Of a DNA stretch of 5,934 nucleotides, positions 1 to 5,565 are shown one piece after another. The translations under genes were made by a program, and so were the position numbers. The notes under the pieces were generated by a model. It did no database searches. It was not told where the DNA came from and was given only the letters and a program-made list of their open reading frames with translations. Positions within the stretch are counted from its first letter, which is position 1. Every line of letters begins with the position of its first letter. Source of the DNA: Rhodoferax sp. (GTDB lineage: Bacteria; Pseudomonadota; Gammaproteobacteria; Burkholderiales; Burkholderiaceae_C); NCBI GenBank assembly GCA_029865675.1, contig JARXAU010000128.1, forward strand, positions 1 through 5,934, given 5' to 3'.

Positions 1-89
1 GTATCGGCACGGGCGGAGCTGCCAAGCGCTAATGCGGCTGCTAGGGCCGCTGAAAGCGCCCATGCCACGCGTTTGAAGAAAGTCTTCAT
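1..89 (-). CDS. modA: N-terminal fragment of an exported protein, probably molybdate-binding ModA
   Basis: Only the first 29 codons are in the window; the gene continues past the left edge. Read on the minus strand from the ATG at 89-87, the fragment begins MKTFFKRVAWALSAAL and ends near GSSARAD. This is a classic Sec signal peptide: a basic N-terminus (K2, K6, R7), an alanine/leucine-rich core, and an A-R-A cleavage site around residues 26-28. The product should therefore be periplasmic. The name ModA (periplasmic molybdate-binding component of the ModABC importer) is inferred from context: the gene is divergent from a modE-type regulator and has a ModE-like palindrome at its promoter. No part of the mature protein is visible, so another exported protein is possible. 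There is no well-placed Shine-Dalgarno; the nearest AGGA lies about 17 bases upstream, inside the operator. Confidence 0.65.
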   Translation of the reverse strand, partial: MKTFFKRVAWALSAALAAALALGSSARAD

Positions 90-95
90 GAATAA

Positions 96-120
96 TCGCT
101 ATTCCTAAAAAGAATAGCGA
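96..120. promoter_or_regulatory. Probable ModE operator (perfect inverted repeat)
   Basis: TCGCTATTC at 96-104 is repeated in exact inverted form as GAATAGCGA at 112-120, separated by 7 bases. The CG-pyrimidine-TAT half-site and the spacing resemble known ModE operators, whose E. coli form has CGTTAT...ATAACG ends. The site is 6 bases upstream of the modA start and 40 bases upstream of the modE start. It covers the expected transcription start of modA, so molybdate-loaded ModE bound here would block modA transcription. It might also affect modE itself. Palindrome and position are seen directly; binding by ModE is inferred. Confidence 0.75.
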
Positions 121-126
121 AGTATA
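121..126 (-). promoter_or_regulatory. Probable -10 box of the modA promoter
   Basis: On the minus strand this reads TATACT, one mismatch from the sigma-70 consensus TATAAT. It would place the transcription start near 113-114, inside the inverted repeat at 96-120, which is a typical repression geometry. No good -35 hexamer is seen at 16-18 bases; a TTGTGC lies 19 bases upstream on the minus strand. The -10 call rests on sequence match and position only. Confidence 0.5.
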
Positions 127-160
127 TCCAGCGCATTTTTAGCAAGCACAAAGCCAGCAC

Positions 161-928
161 ATGTCCAAGCGCGCACCCCACATCACCGATGCCCTCGGCC
201 ACCCAAGCACCGACAGGCGCTTGGACATCCTGCGTCGCATCGCGGACGTGGGCTCTATATCGCAAGCAGCCCGCGCTGCAGGGGTGAGCTATAAGGCCGC
301 TTGGCAGGCTATTGACACACTAAGCAATCTTGCGGGCATGCCTTTGGTGGAGAAGCTGGTCGGCGGCGCGGGTGGGGGGGGCGCGCACCTCACCGACGCC
401 GGACGCAGCCTGCTCAACGTTGCACAAAAGATGCAGGAGGCGCGCCTGCAATTGCTGCAAACGCAGCCCGGCGGCGCAGCGTCGCCTGACGGCCCGTCTG
501 CACTGTGGGCGCTGGGTTTGCGCACCAGCATGCGCAACCAACTGCCCTGCACCGTGGCCGCCATTCGAAAACAGGCGGGGGCAGTTCGGGTGGACTTGCG
601 CTTGGCTGACGCCACACTGCTGTGCTCACGCATCACCCACGAGAGCGCGGAGCTGCTCAACCTCCGCGCGGGCCTGTCCGTGCTTGCCTTGTTCAAAGCC
701 ACGGGGGTGACGGTGGCGACCAGCGCCGAGCCCCGTGCGGACCTGAACCTCCTTCTGGGTCGGGTAAGCCGCGCGACGCGCTCCAAACTCGGCGGCGAAG
801 TGGCGCTTGCCTTGCCCTCGGGCCTGCAGCTGGTGGGCTTTTGCGCGCCGGGCGCGACGCTCAAGGTGGGTTCAAGCGCCGTGGCGACGCTGGACCACGC
901 GTCCTTGGTTTTGGCGCTACCGCAATAA
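161..928 (+). CDS. modE: ModE-type molybdate-responsive transcriptional regulator
   Basis: A 255-residue cytoplasmic DNA-binding protein that senses molybdate and controls molybdate uptake genes. Residues about 18-85 form a LysR-like winged helix-turn-helix, with the helix region SISQAARAAGVSYKAAWQAI at 32-51 and the wing leading into HLTDAGR. A linker of about 35 residues follows. Two tandem Mop (TOBE) oxyanion-binding domains make up the rest. The first, about 123-188, opens with SMRNQLPCTV, the usual Mop start motif. The second, about 193-255, is more degenerate (LNLLLGRV in place of the R-N-x-L-x-G-x-V pattern). The length matches two-Mop ModE proteins. The ATG at 161 gives a complete domain, but no Shine-Dalgarno is evident. 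A run of eight G at 374-381 lies in the wing (glycine-rich stretch near residues 68-74), and the frame stays open across it. Divergent from the presumed modA, with the operator between them. Confidence 0.9.
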   Translation: MSKRAPHITDALGHPSTDRRLDILRRIADVGSISQAARAAGVSYKAAWQAIDTLSNLAGMPLVEKLVGGAGGGGAHLTDAGRSLLNVAQKMQEARLQLLQTQPGGAASPDGPSALWALGLRTSMRNQLPCTVAAIRKQAGAVRVDLRLADATLLCSRITHESAELLNLRAGLSVLALFKATGVTVATSAEPRADLNLLLGRVSRATRSKLGGEVALALPSGLQLVGFCAPGATLKVGSSAVATLDHASLVLALPQ

Positions 929-1116
929 GCCCACGTCGCTGCCCAACGGGCTGTTTTGGGATGGCTCCGACAGTCTCCCATCCGCCGGTCTAGTCCAACG
1001 CCCTTCATCAGTCGTTGCAGGTCATCGGTGGTGTGAGTACAGGTTGTTTGGTTACTGCGGCAGTCAATGGCGCGAAGAAAAATGATGGAGTTGGCCTTGG
1101 CGTTGCGGGTGGTAGA
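929..1116. other. Spacer between convergent modE and the lysR remnant
   Basis: No gene is supported here. Two small inverted repeats are visible: GCCC-AAC-GGGC at 941-951 followed by TGTTTT, which could be a weak terminator for modE, and GGATGG at 959-964 matched by CCATCC at 978-983. Neither is a strong intrinsic terminator. The reading frames that run through this stretch show no recognisable protein. Confidence 0.45.
941..957 (+). terminator. Weak candidate terminator after modE
   Basis: A 4-bp GC stem (941-944 with 948-951) and a 3-base loop are followed by TGTTTT, 12 bases after the modE stop. The stem is short and the T run is interrupted, so this may not be an efficient terminator. 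It is listed because of its position and because nothing better is present downstream. Confidence 0.25.
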
Positions 1117-2064
1117 TCATCTTTCTATGACCTGAATGTTGCGCATTGCCAGTTGCTCGAGCACTCGCGATTGGTAGGAGGCTACCGATGCCCTCAGCCA
1201 CTGTTCGAATCGGTTTGCGGCTGTCGACTTTTCTGATTTTTTAGACGCAAAGAGGGAATAGTTTGTTGCACTGACCACGCCAAATTAAAAGGGGACTAAT
1301 AACACGCCGAGAAGAACCAAGGGCAGCGTTAGGAAGGTGTCACCAATAGTCAAACCTCCGCCAGATGCTGCAACGGATACGCACATCGTGGTTTCATTTA
1401 ACAAGGTGGAGTGAGTACGAGGACCACCTGGGTCAAAGCCAGCGTATTGACACCACTCGTCCCAGACGTCGTAATTGTTATCGATCAAATAAGGGGCGTC
1501 GGACACACGCTGCCCCGGCTGCAGATAGCGATCTGCAAAAGCCTGCGTGCAAACCGGCATATCGATCCAGCGACATAGTTCGCTTTCGGCCAGTGCGCCC
1601 TTTTGATGCTGTCCATGCATGCCATAAAAAATGCAAAAGTCAAAGTCTTCGCCTGGCCTGAAATTGCCGTTCGTTTCAGTTGTGATCTCCACTGAAATGC
1701 CCGGGTTGGCGACCAAAAAAACACCGACCTGGCTTGCCAACCAGCCGGACGCGAAATCCCTGCAAACCAAAAGTCGCACGCGGTGTCCTTGCACCGAGCG
1801 TCTTGCAACGCTTTCAGTTGTTGAAGAAATCAGGTCGAAGGCCTGCTTCAGACCGGCATAAAGCTCGTCCCCTGCATCAGTCAAACGGATACGGTTACCC
1901 GAGCGCTCAAACAAGACGCACCTCATATCTTGCTCAAGTAGCGCTATTTGCTTGCTGATTGCAGGGTGGGTGACGTGCAACTCGGCAGCAGCAGCAGTAA
2001 CGCTGCCCGTGCGAGCGACGGCTTCTACAGCACGCAACGACGTAAGCGAGCGCCATTTTCTCAT
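1117..2064 (-). pseudogene. LysR-family regulator (GcvA-like) broken by an in-frame stop codon
   Basis: The start at 2064 gives a LysR N-terminus: MRKWRSLTSLRAVEAVARTG, then a helix-turn-helix (about residues 21-41, with VTHPAISKQI as recognition helix) and the wing RIRLTDAGDELY. The effector domain begins near residue 90 and includes the late motif SGGGLTIGDTFLTLP typical of the family. Translation stops at TAA (1285-1287) after VPF, at 259 residues, about 50 short of the family norm. The same frame then stays open for 55 codons to TGA at 1117-1119. It reads FGVVSATNYSLFASKK and later RFEQWLRASV, which matches the usual C-terminal Y-x-L-F ... F-x-x-W ending. Full length would be 315 residues. 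The interruption is a single codon; AAA, CAA or GAA would restore it. The gene is divergent from the cupin-GMC-ChoX unit, which it presumably once controlled. A sequencing error or a shortened working protein are alternatives. The start has only an AGGG directly abutting the ATG. Confidence 0.85.
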
Positions 2065-2081
2065 CCCTGCATGCCTTTAGT

Positions 2082-2094
2082 TAACTTTAAGTTA
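2082..2094. promoter_or_regulatory. LysR-type binding site (T-N11-A palindrome)
   Basis: TAACTT at 2082-2087 and AAGTTA at 2089-2094 form a perfect inverted repeat around one T, giving exactly the T-N11-A layout recognised by LysR-type regulators. It lies 17 bases upstream of the lysR start and 108 bases upstream of the cupin start. That position suits both autorepression of lysR and activation of the divergent operon. An overlapping AGTTAACT palindrome sits at 2079-2086. No convincing sigma-70 promoter for the operon stands out between this site and 2202; TTAAGT (2087-2092) with TATCAC (2110-2115) at 17-base spacing is the best weak match. Confidence 0.6.
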
Positions 2095-2192
2095 CACCCG
2101 CAGAAATCTTATCACTTGTGGATTCCGGCCACCAATAGGTAAGGTTGGACTGCGCAAGGGGCGATTTGCACCGTGCAATCCAGCAGACTTTC

Positions 2193-2196
2193 AGGA
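2193..2196 (+). promoter_or_regulatory. Ribosome binding site deciding the cupin start
   Basis: AGGA is followed after 6 bases by ATG at 2203. A GTG at 2173 would extend the protein by 10 residues but has no Shine-Dalgarno, and those residues are not part of the cupin fold. The ATG at 2203 is therefore preferred. Confidence 0.7.
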
Positions 2197-2202
2197 ACAT
2201 TC

Positions 2203-2562
2203 ATGACCGCACCCATCCGTTTTTCGCCGACCGGCCCCGACAACTGGCAGAGCTTGCCCGACACCCCGCTGGAGTACGCGGAACTTTTATCGGGATTGCC
2301 TTTGGGGCAGGACTTTGCCTATTTCAAGCGCCCTGAAGCGAAACTGCGCGCAGGAATTTGGCGTTCAACGGCCTACACGGAGAGATACGACAGTTACCCG
2401 TCCGATGAATTCATGATCATCTTGAAAGGAGAAGTGACGCTGGAAAATGATTTGATCAGTGAAACCTTTCGACCAGGCGATTCTTTTTTGGTTCCCAAGG
2501 GATTCAAAGGAATCTGGCGCCAACCGGTTGAGCTTCTCAAGTTTTACGTCATCGTCGAATGA
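2203..2562 (+). CDS. Small single-domain cupin (Cupin_3/DUF861-like)
   Basis: A 119-residue cytoplasmic protein without a signal peptide. The cupin barrel covers about residues 45-118. Cupin motif 1 is reduced to E69 and G76 with six residues between (DEFMIILKGEVTLE), and motif 2 is the G92-x5-P98-x-G100 pattern in RPGDSFLVPKGFKGIWR. This matches the Cupin_3 family, in which the PAGFKGTW-like segment is typical. The metal-binding histidines of both motifs are absent, and the protein has no histidine at all, so a conventional metal centre is unlikely. It may bind a small molecule or assist the adjacent dehydrogenase; no reaction can be assigned. Its stop overlaps the start of the next gene (ATGA at 2559-2562), which suggests coupled translation and a shared role. 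It is probably the first gene of the operon, divergent from lysR. Confidence 0.85.
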   Translation: MTAPIRFSPTGPDNWQSLPDTPLEYAELLSGLPLGQDFAYFKRPEAKLRAGIWRSTAYTERYDSYPSDEFMIILKGEVTLENDLISETFRPGDSFLVPKGFKGIWRQPVELLKFYVIVE

Positions 2563-4340
2563 ATACGCGTGGACCAGATACCGCAGTGCACGACGAGGGT
2601 ACCTATGACTACATCGTTATCGGTGCGGGATCTGCAGGATGCGTGGTAGCCAACCGGCTAGGGGAAGACAGGAACCTGAGCATCCTCGTTTTGGAGGCAG
2701 GTGGAAGCGATGGGGCAACCATCATCTCAATGCCGTCGGCTTTCTCGATTCCAATGAACACGAAGCGCTTCAACTGGGGCATGTCAACGGAACCGGAACA
2801 AGGTCTGGATGGAAGAGTGATTAATTTGCCCAGGGGAAAAGGTCTTGGCGGTTCGTCCTCTATTAACGGCATGTGCTGGGTACGGGGCAATCCAATGGAC
2901 TACGAATTGTGGGAGGCATTAGGTGCGGAAGGTTGGCGCTGGTCCAATGTATTGCCCTACTTTCAACGGTTGGAGGACGTGCGCGGCGGGGGGCCGCTCC
3001 GCGGCACAAATGGGCCTGTGAAGGTTACGCGGGGAAGTGAAAAAAACCCGCTCTACAAGGCATTTGTGCAGGCCGGCGTACAAGCAGGCTATGCGGCTAG
3101 CGAGAACATGAACCAACACCAACACGAGGGCTTTGGTCCCATGGAGATGAATGTGGGTAACGGTAAACGCTGTAGTGCGGCTGTAGCCTATCTGCACCCG
3201 GCGATTGCCAGGGGCAATGTAAGAGTCATCACTGGGGCAATGGTCGACAAAGTACAAATAGAAGACCGACGCGCTATGGGGGTGCAATTTGCCTTGGGCG
3301 GGAAAATGACAGCCGCTCGCGCGAGAAGGGAGGTCATCTTGTCGGCTGGCTCCATCATGTCGCCTGCAATCTTAAAGCGGTCCGGTGTGGGGCCCCAGCA
3401 AGAGTTGCGTGACCTTGGCATAGGCGTTGTGCACCACAGCCCAGAAGTTGGTGAGAACCTGATGGATCACCTGGAGCTCTATATTCAACAGGAGTGCATT
3501 CAGCCCATCACCTTGTATCCAGCAGTCAAATTGCTTGGCAAGGCCAAGATTGGCGCGCAGTGGCTGCTGACCCGGAAGGGGTTAGGTGCAACAAACCATT
3601 TTGAAAGTGGTGGACATATTCGCAGCCGCGCTGGCATTGTCTACCCCGACATCCAGTTCCACTTTCTGCCTCTGGCTATTTCTTACGATGGAAAAACATT
3701 GGCGTCCGGACATGGATACCAGGTTCATGTTGGCACCAAACGGTCAAAGAGCCGGGGATGGGTGAGGCTGCGGGACGCAAGTCCCGAGAGCCTTCCTCGT
3801 GTGCGCTTCAATTACATGACTCACCCCGATGATTTGTTGGAGTTTCGTGCATGCGTGCGCTACACCCGCGAAATCTTCTCTCAGACGGCCATGACACCTT
3901 ACCGCAGCAGAGAACTTGCACCCTCGCCAGAGGTCATCAGTAACGCCCAATTGGATGAATTCATCAAGCGCAATGTGGAAAGTGCTTATCACCCTTGTGG
4001 TACCTGCCGCATGGGCACGGACGAGGAATCAGTAACGCTCCCCGATGGGAGGGTGCGCGGAGTGGATCAATTAAGAGTCGTGGATGCCTCCGTGATGCCT
4101 CAAGCAACTGCCGGGGATTTGAATGCGCCCACTTTGGCATTGGCGGAGCGTATGTCGGACCTGATTCGGGGTCGTCATCTTCCAGCTGCCACCGATGCCC
4201 CGCTCTTAGCAGCATCAGACTGGGCTGTCTCGCAGCGCACATCCACCATCGACCGCGACTATTCGGGCGACCGCGAAAGCTTGCGCGAAGCGCTGCTGGT
4301 CAATGCGCGGAGCGGCGCTTTTGAGGGGAAACAGGTTTGA
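2559..4340 (+). CDS. GMC-family FAD-dependent alcohol dehydrogenase, choline dehydrogenase (BetA) type
   Basis: This 593-residue flavoprotein probably oxidises choline or a related alcohol, with electrons passed to the respiratory chain. The Rossmann FAD motif is YDYIVIGAGSAGCVVANRL (GxGxxG at 22-27), with E46 in LVLEAGG as the ribose ligand. GMC signature 1 is at about 91-114 (PRGKGLGGSSSINGM), and signature 2 starts near 264 (GSIMSPAILKRSGVG). The catalytic pair is visible: H478 in SAYHPCGTCRMG and N522 in AGDLNAPTLAL, as in choline dehydrogenase and choline oxidase. No signal peptide is present. The C-terminus runs about 50 residues past the usual LIRG end, making it longer than E. coli BetA (about 556 residues). 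The start overlaps the cupin stop and lacks its own Shine-Dalgarno. BetA-like GMC enzymes have varied alcohol substrates, so choline is inferred from the family and from the ChoX-type gene downstream. No betB or betI is nearby, so the gene symbol is withheld. Confidence 0.9.
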   Translation: MNTRGPDTAVHDEGTYDYIVIGAGSAGCVVANRLGEDRNLSILVLEAGGSDGATIISMPSAFSIPMNTKRFNWGMSTEPEQGLDGRVINLPRGKGLGGSSSINGMCWVRGNPMDYELWEALGAEGWRWSNVLPYFQRLEDVRGGGPLRGTNGPVKVTRGSEKNPLYKAFVQAGVQAGYAASENMNQHQHEGFGPMEMNVGNGKRCSAAVAYLHPAIARGNVRVITGAMVDKVQIEDRRAMGVQFALGGKMTAARARREVILSAGSIMSPAILKRSGVGPQQELRDLGIGVVHHSPEVGENLMDHLELYIQQECIQPITLYPAVKLLGKAKIGAQWLLTRKGLGATNHFESGGHIRSRAGIVYPDIQFHFLPLAISYDGKTLASGHGYQVHVGTKRSKSRGWVRLRDASPESLPRVRFNYMTHPDDLLEFRACVRYTREIFSQTAMTPYRSRELAPSPEVISNAQLDEFIKRNVESAYHPCGTCRMGTDEESVTLPDGRVRGVDQLRVVDASVMPQATAGDLNAPTLALAERMSDLIRGRHLPAATDAPLLAASDWAVSQRTSTIDRDYSGDRESLREALLVNARSGAFEGKQV

Positions 4341-4391
4341 TGCAGTGCGTTTTCCCGGAGAAGTTATTTTCATTAACAAACAGGAGTAGAT

Positions 4392-5333
4392 ATGAAATTG
4401 AGTTCAAAGTTGGTTGGGGTCGTAGCCGGTATGGCGTTGCTGTCCGGGCAAGTCGCTTTGGCTGAAGATGCGAGTTGCAAGAAGGTACACCTGGCTGAGG
4501 TGGGCTGGAGCGACATTGCGGCGACGACTGGTATGGCATCGGTAGTCTTTGAGGGTTTGGGGTACAAGCCGGTTGTGACAATGGCATCGGTACCGATTGT
4601 TCTGGCGGGGGTGAAGAAGAAGCAGATTGACGTCTTCCTGGGTTACTGGAATCCCACCATGACGCACATGATTGAACCGTTTGTTAAGGCGGGTGAAATC
4701 AAGGTTTTGCCCACCCCCAACTTGGTCAACGCCAAGTACACGCTTGCCGTACCGGACTACTTGTATGCAAAAGGGCTCAAGTCGTTTGGAGACATCGCCA
4801 AGTTTGAGAAGGACTTGGACGGGAAAATCCATGGCATCGAGCCGGGCGATGACGGCAATGCGCTGATTGCCAAAATGATCAAGGACAACCAATTCGGCCT
4901 AAAGAATTTCAAGCTGATCGAGACTTCCGAAGCGGGCATGCTCGTCGCTACGCAGCGTGCCATCAAGGGCGAAAAAGCTATTGTTTTCCTTGGCTGGGAA
5001 CCGCATCCCATGAATGTGCAAATGAAAATGAAGTATTTGCAGGGGGGAGACGATGTCTTTGGACCCAATTACGGCGAGGCCAAGGTGTACACCATCATGC
5101 CGCCCTCGTTTGAGACGCGCTGCCCCAACGCCACCGCATTCGTGAAAAACCTGCAGTTCACGCCAGAGATGGAGAACCAGGTGATGGTTCCCATCATGAA
5201 TAAAGTCAAACCTAACGTAGCCGCGAGAGATTACCTGAAGAAGAACCCTGGCGTGCTGGATAAGTGGCTCACGGGTGTCAAGACTTTTGACGGCAAAGAC
5301 GGTCTGGAAGCCGTTAAATCCGCACTCAAGTAA
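4392..5333 (+). CDS. choX: Periplasmic choline-binding protein of an ABC importer (ChoX type)
   Basis: A 313-residue exported binding protein. Residues 1-24 are a signal peptide (basic KLSSK start, hydrophobic core, cleavage after VALA). The rest is an OpuAC-like glycine betaine/choline-binding fold that closely resembles ChoX of Sinorhizobium meliloti as I recall it. The ligand box of ChoX appears complete: W39 and D41 in VGWSDI, W86 in YWNPTM, Y116 in AKYTLA, N156 in DDGNAL, and W202 in FLGWEPHPMN. These aromatics would cage the trimethylammonium group, while D41 and N156 fit the hydroxyl contacts. C29 and C244 are the only cysteines of the mature form and may pair. The C-terminus DGLEAVKSAL also matches ChoX. 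The start is fixed by AGGAG at 4382-4386, 5 bases upstream. It follows the GMC gene by 51 bases, probably in the same transcript. No permease or ATPase gene follows, so it must use one encoded elsewhere. Confidence 0.9.
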   Translation: MKLSSKLVGVVAGMALLSGQVALAEDASCKKVHLAEVGWSDIAATTGMASVVFEGLGYKPVVTMASVPIVLAGVKKKQIDVFLGYWNPTMTHMIEPFVKAGEIKVLPTPNLVNAKYTLAVPDYLYAKGLKSFGDIAKFEKDLDGKIHGIEPGDDGNALIAKMIKDNQFGLKNFKLIETSEAGMLVATQRAIKGEKAIVFLGWEPHPMNVQMKMKYLQGGDDVFGPNYGEAKVYTIMPPSFETRCPNATAFVKNLQFTPEMENQVMVPIMNKVKPNVAARDYLKKNPGVLDKWLTGVKTFDGKDGLEAVKSALK

Positions 5334-5342
5334 ACGAATCAG

Positions 5343-5359
5343 GGCAGTGGTGAACTGCC
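5343..5359 (+). terminator. Inverted repeat just after choX, possible terminator
   Basis: GGCAGT (5343-5348) and ACTGCC (5354-5359) form a perfect 6-bp stem with a 5-base loop, 9 bases after the choX stop. Only a short CTTT follows, so intrinsic termination would be weak; it may instead protect the 3' end of the mRNA. Read-through would be stopped by the strong bidirectional hairpin at 5530-5559. Confidence 0.35.
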
Positions 5360-5487
5360 GGAGCTTTGCAGGCACGTGGTCATCCAAGCGGTAAGGGGGT
5401 TGCTCGGCTCCGCCTTGCCAGCCATCACCATGACCAGGAATCCCGGTCTCGGCGTCACAGCTAGCACTTGGCTTTCCGCCAGAACCC

Positions 5488-5509
5488 GCGGGCTTCCGCA
5501 GGAGCCCGC
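5488..5509. repeat. GC-rich hairpin in the spacer between choX and ssrA
   Basis: Bases 5488-5496 pair with 5501-5509 over 9 bp with one G-T wobble, around a CGCA loop. No T run follows on either strand. The role is unknown: it could be a dispersed intergenic hairpin element or a remnant of an older terminator. The rest of 5334-5529 shows no supported gene. Confidence 0.5.
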
Positions 5510-5529
5510 ACCAACGCGCGGTAGAAGGA

Positions 5530-5559
5530 GAAAAACCAACCCCGAGGGGTTGGTTTTTC
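5530..5559 (-). terminator. Rho-independent terminator of ssrA, also usable from the choX side
   Basis: A perfect inverted repeat of 14 bp (5530-5543 with 5546-5559) has a GC-rich core CCAACCCC/GGGGTTGG flanked by A5 on one side and T5 on the other, with only GA between the arms. It begins 6 bases beyond the tmRNA 3' end. Because the T runs are symmetrical it can terminate transcription from both directions, separating the choX operon from ssrA. Confidence 0.9.
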
Positions 5560-5565
5560 CTTTAT

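Noticed and set aside
289..1008. Long open frame (239 codons) on the minus strand opposite modE
   Set aside because: It is the antisense shadow of a GC-rich gene whose plus-strand product is clearly ModE; the minus-strand product shows no domain and is rich in Arg, Pro, Ser and Ala as expected for a shadow.
1015..1236. Plus-strand open frame of 73 codons in the gap after modE
   Set aside because: It runs antisense to the lysR tail, which is recognisable on the minus strand, and its own product has no recognisable features.
2070..2072. ATG just upstream of the lysR start on the minus strand
   Set aside because: It is out of frame with lysR and reaches a TGA after three codons.
2173..2202. 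GTG at 2173 as an upstream start for the cupin
   Set aside because: No Shine-Dalgarno precedes it, while the ATG at 2203 has AGGA at the proper distance and begins the natural protein.
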